Shown: piece after piece, positions 42,750-50,668 of the stretch
How positions within the stretch are numbered: position 1 is the stretch's first letter
Layout of the letters: every line of letters starts with the position of its first letter
Assembly: GCF_021216675.1 (NCBI RefSeq)
Contig: NZ_CP086120.1
Coordinates: 5,520,001 to 5,584,000, forward strand
Origin: Streptomyces gobiensis
GTDB lineage: Bacteria > Actinomycetota > Actinomycetes > Streptomycetales > Streptomycetaceae
DNA length: 64,000 nt
Direction: 5' to 3'
Translations under genes and position numbers: made by a program
Notes under the pieces: model-generated
What the model saw: only the letters and a program-made list of their open reading frames with translations
Told to the model about the DNA's origin: nothing
Databases searched by the model: none

Positions 42750-43603
42750 GGACTGAGCACCCCTTGCCAGATCAGGACCAGGAGGACGACACCCACGACG
42801 ACCCGGTACCAGACGAACGGCATAAAGCTGCGGGTCTCAATAAAGCGCATAAACCACGCGATGACGGCGTATCCGATGAGTCCGCCGACCACCGTGGCGA
42901 AGATCGTCGGCCCCCAGGAGACATGGTCGGCATCATTGCCGATCTCCTTCAGCTCATAGGCTCCGGACCCCAGCACCGCCGGGATGGCGAGCAGAAAGGA
43001 GTACCGGGCCGCCGATGCGCGGTTATAGCCGAGGAACAGCCCGCCGGTCATCGTCGAGCCGGAGCGGGACATCCCGGGGATCAGCGCGAGCGCCTGCCAC
43101 AGGCCGAAGAGCACGCCGTCCCGGACGTTCAGCTGAGCCAGTTCCTTGCGCGGCTTCGCGGCCCGGTGCCGGCCGCCGTTCTCCGCCCGCTCCGCGATAC
43201 GGTCCGCGACGCCCAGTGCGATACCGAGCACGACAAAGCTCAGCGCGATCAGCCGGAGATCGCGGAAGGGCCCTTCGATCGAGTCCTTGAAGATGACCCC
43301 GAGCACCCCGATCGGGATGGAGCCGGCGATCACCAGCCACCCCATCCGGGCATCGAGCTCACCGCGCGCTTCCTTGTCCGTCAGCGACCGGGACCATGCG
43401 GTGATGATGCGCGCGATGTCCTTGCGGAAGAAGATGAGGATGGCGAGTTCGGTACCGATCTGAGACACGGCTGTGAAGGCCGCACCGGGATCCTCCCAGC
43501 CCGCGGCCACGGCTGTGAGCCGCAGATGTGCGCTGGAGGAGATCGGCAGGAACTCGGTCAGCCCCTGGACGATCCCAAGAATGAATGACTCAAACCAAGA
43601 CAT
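42722..43603 (-). CDS. uppP: Undecaprenyl-diphosphatase UppP/BacA
   Basis: 293 residues, about eight membrane helices. The two conserved regions GLTEFLPISSSAHL (with the catalytic Glu) and PGMSRSGST (phosphate-binding) are intact. It recycles undecaprenyl diphosphate to the monophosphate carrier for peptidoglycan and teichoic-acid synthesis, and its loss or overexpression changes bacitracin sensitivity. ATG 43603. Confidence 0.95.
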   Translation of the reverse strand: MSWFESFILGIVQGLTEFLPISSSAHLRLTAVAAGWEDPGAAFTAVSQIGTELAILIFFRKDIARIITAWSRSLTDKEARGELDARMGWLVIAGSIPIGVLGVIFKDSIEGPFRDLRLIALSFVVLGIALGVADRIAERAENGGRHRAAKPRKELAQLNVRDGVLFGLWQALALIPGMSRSGSTMTGGLFLGYNRASAARYSFLLAIPAVLGSGAYELKEIGNDADHVSWGPTIFATVVGGLIGYAVIAWFMRFIETRSFMPFVWYRVVVGVVLLVLIWQGVLSPYAGQDIGG

Positions 43604-43690
43604 GTCGGGTTGCGCTCGTCCTTGTGATCGTCGGGCAGTTCGGATCAGATGCTATGGCCAGTCCAGGACCGGTGCGCCGCGCGGGTGGGG

Positions 43691-44482
43691 TTAGCGGGTG
43701 GGATCAGGGTGCGCGGCTGCCCGCAACTGTCCGCGCTTGCGCCAGGCGATGACGGCGGCGACCACACCCGTGATCGCGATAAAACCGAAGGCGGCGAGGA
43801 AGGCGGGCGAGGTCGGTGCTGTCGCGCGGCTGCCCGCGACCACATAGGCCACGGTGTTGGGTACGCTGCCCAGCGCCGTGGCCGACAGAAAGGTGAGCCA
43901 GCTCATCCGGGACACAGCGGCCGTGTAGTTCGAGGCCGCGAACGGCACTCCGGGTACCAGGCGCAGCACCAGCACCGCACGGAAGCCGTGCTGGCTGAGC
44001 TGCCGGTCACCCGCCGCCAGCCAGCGGCCGCGCAGCAGGGGACGCAGCGCGTCCTGACCCAGCAACCGCCCCAGTCCAAAGGCGATTCCCGCACCCAGGA
44101 CCGTCCCGGCCAACGCGGACGTGGTTCCGGCCGGGGTCCCGAACAGCACCCCCGCCGCGAGATTCAGCACCGGCCTGGGCGCGAACGCCGCGGTGCACAC
44201 CCCGTACGCCACCGCGAAGATCACCACAGCCGCGCCGCCGGACAGCCGGACCGCCCACTGCTCGGTCAGCAGCCGCTGCGGCTCGTACAGCACAAAGGCC
44301 GTCGCAGCCGCGGTGAGCAACATGATGAGCAGGCTGAGACGGGCCCAGGGGGAGAGCAGCCCCCCGGTGCAGCGAGCACAGGCAGGACGGCGTCTGAGGG
44401 GCTGCGTAGCGGCGGCGGGCACCGATGGAGAGTAACCGACGGACGTGACGTTCCGGCGGCTATCAGGTGGTGGCTCCCGCAT
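43691..44482 (-). CDS. TVP38/TMEM64 (VTT-domain) membrane protein
   Basis: 263 residues. An N-terminal Arg/Pro-rich stretch leads to about six hydrophobic helices with the VTT-domain pattern: LNLAAGVLFGTPAGTTSALAG, VLRLVPGVPFAASNYTAAV and SVPNTVAYVVAGS. Relatives act as lipid or metabolite transporters and scramblases. The start is placed at ATG 44482; GTG 44488 is alternative, and no strong SD is seen. The frame remains open far upstream into the antisense of tuf3, which is not coding. Confidence 0.82.
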   Translation of the reverse strand: MREPPPDSRRNVTSVGYSPSVPAAATQPLRRRPACARCTGGLLSPWARLSLLIMLLTAAATAFVLYEPQRLLTEQWAVRLSGGAAVVIFAVAYGVCTAAFAPRPVLNLAAGVLFGTPAGTTSALAGTVLGAGIAFGLGRLLGQDALRPLLRGRWLAAGDRQLSQHGFRAVLVLRLVPGVPFAASNYTAAVSRMSWLTFLSATALGSVPNTVAYVVAGSRATAPTSPAFLAAFGFIAITGVVAAVIAWRKRGQLRAAAHPDPTR

Positions 44483-44539
44483 CCGCACGAGGCCGCCGGG
44501 AAAACCGTTCGACGCGGGCCCGTTGACCGCGCGATCATC

Positions 44540-44650
44540 ATGGCCATGTTCCGGTACGCCTTCACCACAGCACCGTCCGCAGTCGCGGACGCGCTGAAGG
44601 CTGCCGCTTTCCCGTTCTTCTTCGTGGCCGCCGACGGCGCCCGACGCTGA
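44540..44650 (+). CDS. Possible Phe-rich leader peptide upstream of tuf3
   Basis: A 36-residue frame with six Phe codons, four of them in FPFFF near the C-terminus, ending 90 nt before tuf3. A 10-bp hairpin begins on its stop codon. This looks like a translation-sensing leader (attenuator) but has no visible SD, and TTGACC at 44523-44528 just upstream might instead be a promoter element. It could equally be a chance frame. Confidence is low. Confidence 0.3.
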   Translation: MAMFRYAFTTAPSAVADALKAAAFPFFFVAADGARR

Positions 44651-44691
44651 CCCTTCCCGGACCGTCCAGGGGACCCCACAGGGGGAGGGTC
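44649..44691 (+). promoter_or_regulatory. Hairpin in the tuf3 leader
   Basis: GACCCTTCCC (44649-44658) can pair with GGGGAGGGTC (44682-44691) in a continuous 10-bp stem including one G-T pair, with a 23-nt loop. It lies 50 nt before the tuf3 start and starts at the stop codon of the mini-ORF. No T run follows, so it may act on RNA folding or translation rather than termination. Confidence 0.5.
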
Positions 44692-44740
44692 GGCCAAGCC
44701 CCGGGGTCCAGCACCACACCACAGCCATGAGGAAGCAGCC

Positions 44741-45916
44741 ATGTCCAAGCAGGCCTACGTGCGCACCAAGCCGCACCTCAACATCGGAACGATGGGCCAC
44801 GTCGACCACGGCAAGACCACGCTCACCGCCGCCATCACCAAGGTGCTCAGCGACCGTGGCACCGGCACCTACGTGCCCTTCGACCGCATCGACCGGGCTC
44901 CGGAGGAGGCGGCGCGGGGCATCACCATCACCATCGCGCATGTCGAGTACGAGACCGGCACCCGGCACTACGCGCATGTCGACATGCCCGGCCACGCCGA
45001 CTTCATCAAGAACATGGTGACCGGCGCGGCCCAGCTCGACGGGGCGATCCTGGTCGTATCCGCCCTCGACGGCGTCATGCCGCAGACCGCCGAGCATGTA
45101 CTGCTGGCCCGGCAGGTCGGCGTTGAGCACATCGTCGTCGCCCTCAACAAAGCCGACGCGGGCGACCCCGAGCTCACCGACCTGGTCGAGCTGGAGGTCC
45201 GCGAGCTGCTGACCGCACACGGCTACGCCGGGAACACCCTGCCGGTCGTACGCGTCTCCGGGCTCCGCGCACTGGACGGTGAGCCACGCTGGACGGCCGC
45301 CGTCGAGGCGCTCCTGGACGCCGTCGACACCTATGTGCCGACGCCGGAGCGGTACGTGGACGCCCCCTTCCTGCTGCCGGTGGAAAACGTGCTCACCATC
45401 ACCGGGCGCGGCACCGTCGTCACCGGTGCCGTCGAGCGCGGAACGGTCCGTACCGGCGACCGGGTGCAGGTGCTCGGTGCCGGGGTGGAGACCGTGGTCA
45501 CCGGCGTGGAGACCTTCGGACGCACGATGGAGGAGGCGCAGGCCGGGGACAGTGTCGCGCTGCTGCTGCGCGGAGTGCCGCGCGACGCCGTACGCCGCGG
45601 CCATATCGTCGCCGCGCCCGGCAGCGTCACCCCACGGCGCGGTTTCACCGCCGAGGTCTATCTGCTGTCCGCCTCGGAGGGCGGCCGCCGCACCGCGGTG
45701 ACCAGCGGCTACCGGCCGCAGTTCTACATCCGTACCGCGGATGTGGTCGGCCGTCTCGGGCTGGGCGCGCTGGGCGCCGCCCGGCCTGGCGACACCGTCA
45801 CCGTGACGGTCGAGCTCGGCCACCCGGTGCCGCTGGAGGCGGGTCTCGGCTTCGCCATCCGGGAAGGCGGCCGCACCGTCGGGGCCGGGACCGTCACGGC
45901 CGTGGCCGACGACTGA
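44741..45916 (+). CDS. tuf3: Elongation factor Tu3 (divergent EF-Tu)
   Basis: 391 residues with all GTPase motifs: GHVDHGKT (19-26), switch I PEEAARGITI (54-63), DMPGH (81-85) and NKAD (136-139). It differs from the housekeeping EF-Tu at many places: DMPGH for DCPGH, EEAARG for EEKARG, and HPVPLEAGLGFAIREGGR near the C-terminus where others have an alanine at the kirromycin-sensitive position. This is the EF-Tu3 type of streptomycetes, stringently regulated and, in S. ramocissimus, reported resistant to EF-Tu-targeting antibiotics. ATG 44741 has GAGGAAG six nt upstream. No fusA or rpsL neighbours, unlike tuf1. Confidence 0.95.
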   Translation: MSKQAYVRTKPHLNIGTMGHVDHGKTTLTAAITKVLSDRGTGTYVPFDRIDRAPEEAARGITITIAHVEYETGTRHYAHVDMPGHADFIKNMVTGAAQLDGAILVVSALDGVMPQTAEHVLLARQVGVEHIVVALNKADAGDPELTDLVELEVRELLTAHGYAGNTLPVVRVSGLRALDGEPRWTAAVEALLDAVDTYVPTPERYVDAPFLLPVENVLTITGRGTVVTGAVERGTVRTGDRVQVLGAGVETVVTGVETFGRTMEEAQAGDSVALLLRGVPRDAVRRGHIVAAPGSVTPRRGFTAEVYLLSASEGGRRTAVTSGYRPQFYIRTADVVGRLGLGALGAARPGDTVTVTVELGHPVPLEAGLGFAIREGGRTVGAGTVTAVADD

Positions 45917-45923
45917 CCCGCCC

Positions 45924-45957
45924 GTCCCGGCCTCCGGGTACGCCCGTGGGCCGGGAC
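45924..45957 (+). terminator. Terminator after tuf3
   Basis: 9-bp stem GTCCCGGCC / GGCCGGGAC with a 16-nt loop, starting 8 nt past the stop codon. Confidence 0.65.
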
Positions 45958-45974
45958 ACCGCGACAATAGGAGG

Positions 45975-46817
45975 GTGGACGAACCGATACCCGTGATCCG
46001 GGCCGTGGACCAGGGCATCGCCAGACTGCTGCCCGATGTCGACCACGCCCACGCCTGGCTGCTCACGGTCGACGGCGCGCCCCAGTCGTATGTGGACCTC
46101 GATGACCCCACCCACCTTGAGTTCGAGTACGCCCGCAGGCTCGCCCATGTCCTCGATACGGCGGCCGGTCCAGGCCCGCTCGATCTGCTGCACCTCGGCG
46201 GCGGCGCGCTCACCCTGCCCCGCTACGCCGCGGCCACCCGCCCCGGATCGCGCCAGCGGGTGGTGGACGCGGACCGCCAGCTGATCAGACTGGTCAACGA
46301 GTACCTTCCGCTCCCGGACGGCTCGGGCATCACGGTGCGGGCCGCCGACGCCCGTGCCGCGCTGGAGGCCACCGAGCCGTCCTCCGTCGATGTCCTGATC
46401 GCGGATGTCTTCGGGGGCACCCGAGTCCCCGCACATTTGACCACCGTGCAGTACGCCCGCGCCGCCGCCCGCGTGCTGCGGCCGCACGGCGTCTATGTGG
46501 CCAACCTCGCCGACCGCGCCCCCTTTGGCTTCCTGCGCTCGCAACTCGCCACCCTCGGCGCGGTCTTCGCACAGCTGTGTCTGATCGCCGAGCCCACCGT
46601 GCTGCGCGGCCGCCGCTTCGGCAATACGATCCTGGCCGGCTCCCAGGCGGAGCTGCCGGTGGCCGAGATCGCCCGGCGCGCCGCCGCCGACGCCTTCCCG
46701 GCCCGGGTCGAGCACGGCTGCGCGCTGGAGCGTCTGACCGGAGACGCCCAGCCCGTTCAGGACGGTGCGGCGGTGCCCTCCCCCGAGCCCCCGGACGGCG
46801 CCTTCACCCTCGGCTGA
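45975..46817 (+). CDS. Spermidine-synthase-like methyltransferase-fold protein
   Basis: 280 residues with the spermidine-synthase-type Rossmann fold: LLHLGGGALTLPRYAAA, then RVVDADRQLIRL (the acidic position of the SAM-binding strand) and VDVLIADVFGGTRVPAHL. Actinobacterial members of this group are not proven polyamine synthases; S-adenosyl-methionine binding is likely. GTG 45975 directly abuts AGGAGG, too close for an SD, and GACAAT (45963-45968) lies 7 nt upstream, so the message may be leaderless. Confidence 0.8.
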   Translation: MDEPIPVIRAVDQGIARLLPDVDHAHAWLLTVDGAPQSYVDLDDPTHLEFEYARRLAHVLDTAAGPGPLDLLHLGGGALTLPRYAAATRPGSRQRVVDADRQLIRLVNEYLPLPDGSGITVRAADARAALEATEPSSVDVLIADVFGGTRVPAHLTTVQYARAAARVLRPHGVYVANLADRAPFGFLRSQLATLGAVFAQLCLIAEPTVLRGRRFGNTILAGSQAELPVAEIARRAAADAFPARVEHGCALERLTGDAQPVQDGAAVPSPEPPDGAFTLG

Positions 46818-46907
46818 CCGGTTCCCGCCCCGGCCCGGCCGCTTTCGGCCCTCGCACGCCACCACCGCTCCTCCCACCCTGAAGCTACTCGTTGGTAATG
46901 TTCGGGC

Positions 46908-47360
46908 ATGTCAGAGAACCTGCCCTCAATCGGCGAGATGCTGGCGGCCACCGTGCCGATGGCCCGCACCCTTAACCTCGACTTCACCGAGACCACGGTC
47001 GAGCGCGCCGTGGTCCGTCTCCCGGACCAGAGCGAATATCACAACCACGTCGGCGGCCCGCACGCCGGAGCGATGTTCACGCTCGCCGAGTCCGCCAGTG
47101 GTGCGATCGTTCTTGCCGCCTTCGGCGACCAGCTCTCCCGCGCCGTCCCGCTCGCCGTTCGCGCTGAGATCGGCTACAAGAAGCTCGCCATGGGCCCTGT
47201 CACCGCCACCGCCGAGCTCGGCCGGCCCGCCGCCGATGTCGTCAAGGAGCTGGACGCGGGGGAGCGGCCGGAATTTCCGGTGAATGTGGCCATCACCCGT
47301 GAGGATGGCGCTGTCACCGGAGAGATGACGATCGTCTGGACGCTCCGGCCGAACAGCTGA
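46908..47360 (+). CDS. Hot-dog-fold thioesterase (DUF4442/PaaI-like)
   Basis: 150 residues, single hot-dog domain: NHVGGPHAGAMFTLAESASG (conserved His/Gly region) and the strand RAEIGYKKLAMGPVTATAEL. It probably hydrolyses acyl-CoA or acyl-ACP thioesters. ATG 46908 has no SD; TAATGT (46896-46901) six nt upstream suggests a leaderless transcript. Confidence 0.8.
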   Translation: MSENLPSIGEMLAATVPMARTLNLDFTETTVERAVVRLPDQSEYHNHVGGPHAGAMFTLAESASGAIVLAAFGDQLSRAVPLAVRAEIGYKKLAMGPVTATAELGRPAADVVKELDAGERPEFPVNVAITREDGAVTGEMTIVWTLRPNS

Positions 47361-47446
47361 CTGGCGCTGATCGGTTAGGCTTCCCGGCGTGTGTCCCTGT
47401 ACCCGGGCGCACGCCGGGACAGCACACGTACGGGGAGGAAGCGGCG

Positions 47447-48115
47447 TTGGACATCCAGGGCTGGCTGGAGACGATTCCGCCGCTGGCGATTTACTCGCTG
47501 GTCACCGCGGTCATTCTGATTGAGATGCTCGGGGTGCCGCTGCCCGGCGAAATCATCCTGGTCAGCTCCGCGCTGCTCGCCTCGCAGGGCTATGTCGACC
47601 CGGTGTGGATCGGTATCTGCGCCACCATCGGCGCCGTCGTCGGTGACTCGCTGGGCTATCTCATCGGCCGCAAGGGCGGCAGGCCCCTCTTCGGCTGGCT
47701 CGGGAAGAAGTTCCCCAAGCACTTCTCGCCCGAGAACATCGCGTCGGCCGAGCGCTCCTTCGAGCGCTGGGGCGCCTGGGCGGTGTTCTTCGGCCGCTTT
47801 GTCGCCCTGCTGCGGATCTTCGCCGGGCCGCTCGCGGGCGTACTGCGGATGCCGTACTGGAAGTTCCTGTGCGCCGATGTGCCCGGTGGAATCCTCTGGG
47901 CGGGCGGCACGACCGCCGTTGTCTACTACGCCGGGGTGGTCGCGGAGGAATGGCTCAAGCGCTTCTCCTGGATCGGCCTGATCATCGCGGTGCTGGCCGG
48001 TGTCTGCTCGATGTGGATCGTCAAGCGCCGCGCGAAGAAGTCCGCGGCCCGGCGTGCCGCCAAGTCCGCCGCCGGGACCGAGACGGCGCGGGACACCGTC
48101 TCGGTCGCCGACTGA
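47447..48115 (+). CDS. DedA-family membrane protein
   Basis: 222 residues with about five hydrophobic segments and the DedA signatures EMLGVPLPGEIILV and GRFVALLRIFAGPLAGVLRM. C-terminus is Lys/Arg-rich. DedA proteins move undecaprenyl phosphate or phospholipids across the membrane and affect envelope integrity. The TTG start at 47447 is set by GGGGAGGAAG ending six nt upstream. It complements uppP, four kilobases away, in lipid-carrier recycling. Confidence 0.88.
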   Translation: MDIQGWLETIPPLAIYSLVTAVILIEMLGVPLPGEIILVSSALLASQGYVDPVWIGICATIGAVVGDSLGYLIGRKGGRPLFGWLGKKFPKHFSPENIASAERSFERWGAWAVFFGRFVALLRIFAGPLAGVLRMPYWKFLCADVPGGILWAGGTTAVVYYAGVVAEEWLKRFSWIGLIIAVLAGVCSMWIVKRRAKKSAARRAAKSAAGTETARDTVSVAD

Positions 48116-48127
48116 GCGGCCAGGACG

Positions 48128-48667
48128 TCAGCGACGGCCGTCTCCGGGTGACTCCTGGTGGGTGCGGACCAGTTCCTGGTACATCGCCGCGTTCACCTTG
48201 ATGCCCTCGCGCTCCTCAGCGGTCAGCTCCCGCTTGACCTTCGCGGGCACCCCCGTGACCAGCGAGCCGGGCGGGATCTCCATGCCCTGCGGCACCAGCG
48301 CCTGCGCGGCGATCAGTGAACCGGCGCCGACGCGAGCGCCGTTGAGCACGGTGGCCCCCATGCCGACCAGCACATCGTCCTCCACCGTGCAGCCGTGCAG
48401 CACCGCGTTGTGCCCCACGGAGACCCGCTCCCCGACGCTGACCGGGAAGCCCGGGTCGACGTGCACGGTGCAGTTGTCCTGGATATTGCTGTCCGCCCCG
48501 ATGTCGATGGGGCCGCAGTCACCACGCAGCACGGCGCCGTACCAGACGCTGGCCCCCGCGGCCAGTGACACCTCGCCGACCACCACGGAGGCCGGGGCCA
48601 CATAGGCGTCCGCGTGCACCCTCGGCTCTTTGCCGCCCACAGCCGCTATCACCGCTCGCTGCACCAT
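48128..48667 (-). CDS. Gamma-carbonic-anhydrase-like hexapeptide protein
   Basis: 179 residues, mostly left-handed beta-helix hexapeptide repeats. The metal-ligand histidines of gamma carbonic anhydrases correspond to those in DNCTVHVD and VGHNAVLHGC, and RGD (with the structural Arg/Asp) is in YGAVLRGDCG. Whether it is an active anhydrase is not known. ATG 48667. Confidence 0.87.
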   Translation of the reverse strand: MVQRAVIAAVGGKEPRVHADAYVAPASVVVGEVSLAAGASVWYGAVLRGDCGPIDIGADSNIQDNCTVHVDPGFPVSVGERVSVGHNAVLHGCTVEDDVLVGMGATVLNGARVGAGSLIAAQALVPQGMEIPPGSLVTGVPAKVKRELTAEEREGIKVNAAMYQELVRTHQESPGDGRR

Positions 48668-48791
48668 CTTCGTCGCTCACTTCTCTCGGTGTGCTCATCG
48701 CGCCTCTCCCCGCACCGTAAGCGATGGTGTGGGGTAAAGATCACAGCACACCCGTGGGCCAACCGGCTGGCGTGCCGATTACGGTGATCCC

Positions 48792-49547
48792 GTGCGATCG
48801 AGCCGGAACGCCTTCTCCGCGCTGCTCTCCCGGGCCGTGCACCGCACCTGGCGCTGGGCGCAGCAGGCGGGCGCCGTCACCGCCGAGCGGCCGGGCCCGT
48901 ACGCCTTCCGCCGCATCGGCACCGGCACCCGGCTCGCCTTCCCGCAGGGCACTGTCTTCGGCACCCCCTGGATGGAGCTCGGTGACCACTGTGTCATCGG
49001 CGCGGAGGTGACGCTCACCGCCGGGATGATGCCGGATCTCGACCTCGGCCCGGACACCATTCTGCGGCTGGGCGACGGCGTGGTCCTGGGTCGCGGCAGC
49101 CATCTCATCGCCGATACGCAGGTGACGATTGGCGATGACGTCTTCTGCGGCCCGTACTGCTATGTGACCTCGACCAATCACTCCTACGACGACCCCCACG
49201 CCCCGGTCGGCAAGCAGTGGCCGCGCACCGCGCCGGTAGAGATCGGTGCGGGCAGCTGGCTCGGGCATGGCGCGGTGGTGCTGCCCGGGGCGCGGCTGGG
49301 CCGCAATGTGGTGGTGGCGGCCGGGTCGGTGGTACGTGGCGAGGTGCCGGATCACGCGGTGGTCGCCGGTGCCCCGGCCAAGGTCGTACGGCGCTGGGAC
49401 CCCGAGGAGGGCTGGCGGCCACCGCTGCGTACCCCGCCGCCGGTGCCGGTGCCGGAGGGGATCAGCCCACAGGAACTGCTGGCGCTCGCGGAACTTGATA
49501 CGGAGCGGTCCGCACCGGGCACACTGGACCCAGCAGCCGATCACTGA
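48792..49547 (+). CDS. Hexapeptide-repeat acyltransferase
   Basis: 251 residues. N-terminal helical lead (~30 residues), then left-handed beta-helix repeats with the acetyltransferase loop STNHSYDDP (catalytic His) and the closing VVAGAPAKVVRRWDPEEGW. It acetylates or acylates a hydroxyl, typically of a sugar or envelope component. GTG 48792; the upstream SD is weak. A membrane microprotein gene follows 35 nt after the stop. Confidence 0.83.
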   Translation: MRSSRNAFSALLSRAVHRTWRWAQQAGAVTAERPGPYAFRRIGTGTRLAFPQGTVFGTPWMELGDHCVIGAEVTLTAGMMPDLDLGPDTILRLGDGVVLGRGSHLIADTQVTIGDDVFCGPYCYVTSTNHSYDDPHAPVGKQWPRTAPVEIGAGSWLGHGAVVLPGARLGRNVVVAAGSVVRGEVPDHAVVAGAPAKVVRRWDPEEGWRPPLRTPPPVPVPEGISPQELLALAELDTERSAPGTLDPAADH

Positions 49548-49582
49548 CCGGCCGGGAGCCGGAGCCCGGAGGTGCACCGCCC

Positions 49583-49672
49583 GTGGATCCCCGTCTGTTG
49601 CGGATTCTGCTGGTCTCCATCGTGGCGCTGCAGGCCCTGGCGCTGCTGGTCTACGCGATCAAGCGGATCTAG
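49583..49672 (+). CDS. 29-residue membrane microprotein
   Basis: GTG at 49583 with GGAGGTG (49568-49574) eight nt upstream encodes a 29-residue protein: MDPRLLR, then a hydrophobic helix of ~17 residues (ILLVSIVALQALALLVY) and the basic end AIKRI. The SD is excellent and the translation is exactly a single-pass membrane peptide with positive-inside ends. It follows the acyltransferase gene after 35 nt and is probably co-transcribed. Function unknown. Confidence 0.7.
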   Translation: MDPRLLRILLVSIVALQALALLVYAIKRI

Positions 49673-49710
49673 CCGGCTCAGCCCGTGGCCACCGGCTCAG
49701 CCCGTGGCCA
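49673..49710. repeat. 19-bp tandem duplication
   Basis: CCGGCTCAGCCCGTGGCCA occurs twice in direct succession (49673-49691, 49692-49710). The second copy holds the stop codon of the minus-strand EamA gene; the first lies just downstream of it, next to the microprotein stop. Confidence 0.9.
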
Positions 49711-50563
49711 GCAGTACGGTCCCGGCCAGGGCCAGTCCCGCGCCCGCCGCCTGGACCGCACGCAGCCGCTCCTGGAGCATGCCGCGCGCGGCGAGTGCGG
49801 TGACGACCGGGTAGAGCGAGGCGAGCACCGCCGCGACCGTGACCGGGCCGTTCTGGGCGGCGAGCATATAGGTCCCGTTGGCCGCCACATCGGCCAGCCC
49901 GACCAGAGCCAGGGCGGGCACCGCGGCGCGCAGCGCGGGCCAGCCGTCCCCCGGCAGGGCGGGCACCCCACGGCGCAGCTGCACCAACAGCGCCGCGCCG
50001 CCGACCATGACATTGAGCACCCGCTGGACAAACAGCGCGAGGAACAGTCCGGCCATGGTCGTCGAGGCGTGCTCGATCAGGGCCATCACCGAGCCGAAGC
50101 CGAAGGCCGCGACCAGCGTCAGCACGATCGTCTGCCGTGGCACCGGCGCTCCGCCCCGCTGTGGGCCGCAGGCCAGCACCACCCCGGTCACCGCGACAAG
50201 GATGCCCGTGATCTGCAGCCACCCGGGGCGCTCGCCCAGCGCGAGCCCGACACCGACGGGCACCGCCACACCGCCCAGCGCGCCGAGCGGGGAGACCACG
50301 CCCATCGGGCCCAGCGCCAGCGCACGGTAGAAGGCGAGCATGCCGATCGGGCCGACGACGCCCGCCGCGACGGCGAACCACAGCTGGGGGCCGAACTCGC
50401 TCCAGCCGCCCGTCGCGATCACGATCGCGCCCAGCACGGCCGCGGCCAGGATCTGCGAGACCACGACGACCGTCAGCGCTGACATACGCCGGGTCAGCAG
50501 CCCGCCGCCAAAGTCGGCCAGTCCCCACATCAGGCTGGTGGCCAGGGCTAGAACGGCGGTCAT
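49697..50563 (-). CDS. EamA/DMT-family transporter
   Basis: 288 residues, ten hydrophobic helices in two EamA repeats (LATSLMWGLADFGGGLLTRR; VTVAAVLASLYPVVTALAARGML). ATG 50563 is preceded by GAGGTG on the minus strand. Divergent from an XRE-cupin regulator, with an AT-rich, palindrome-bearing spacer between them, so it is the probable target. Export of an amino acid or small metabolite is the likely role. It is not closely similar to the two EamA genes at 20-22 kb. Confidence 0.87.
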   Translation of the reverse strand: MTAVLALATSLMWGLADFGGGLLTRRMSALTVVVVSQILAAAVLGAIVIATGGWSEFGPQLWFAVAAGVVGPIGMLAFYRALALGPMGVVSPLGALGGVAVPVGVGLALGERPGWLQITGILVAVTGVVLACGPQRGGAPVPRQTIVLTLVAAFGFGSVMALIEHASTTMAGLFLALFVQRVLNVMVGGAALLVQLRRGVPALPGDGWPALRAAVPALALVGLADVAANGTYMLAAQNGPVTVAAVLASLYPVVTALAARGMLQERLRAVQAAGAGLALAGTVLLATG

Positions 50564-50612
50564 CGGGCACCTCGCAGTACAGTATGTTGAACGATTGAGT
50601 CCAGCACACCGT

Positions 50613-50630
50613 AGTGCAGCATATTGCACT
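50613..50630. promoter_or_regulatory. Inverted repeat between EamA and XRE-cupin genes
   Basis: AGTGCA-GCATAT-TGCACT, 6-bp arms around an AT-rich core, in the 105-nt divergent spacer (50564-50668), which is unusually AT-rich. A likely operator for the adjacent regulator. Confidence 0.55.
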
Positions 50631-50668
50631 CTCTTATGCAAAATATTTGATGCCCTTGGAGGGGGCCC

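Noticed and set aside
41417..43588. 723-codon plus-strand frame
   Set aside because: Out-of-frame shadow of the MFS gene and antisense to uppP.
44483..46213. Upstream part of the long minus-strand frame that ends in the VTT-domain gene (840 codons in all)
   Set aside because: It runs antisense to tuf3 and the spermidine-synthase-like gene and has no recognisable domain. The real gene begins near 44482.
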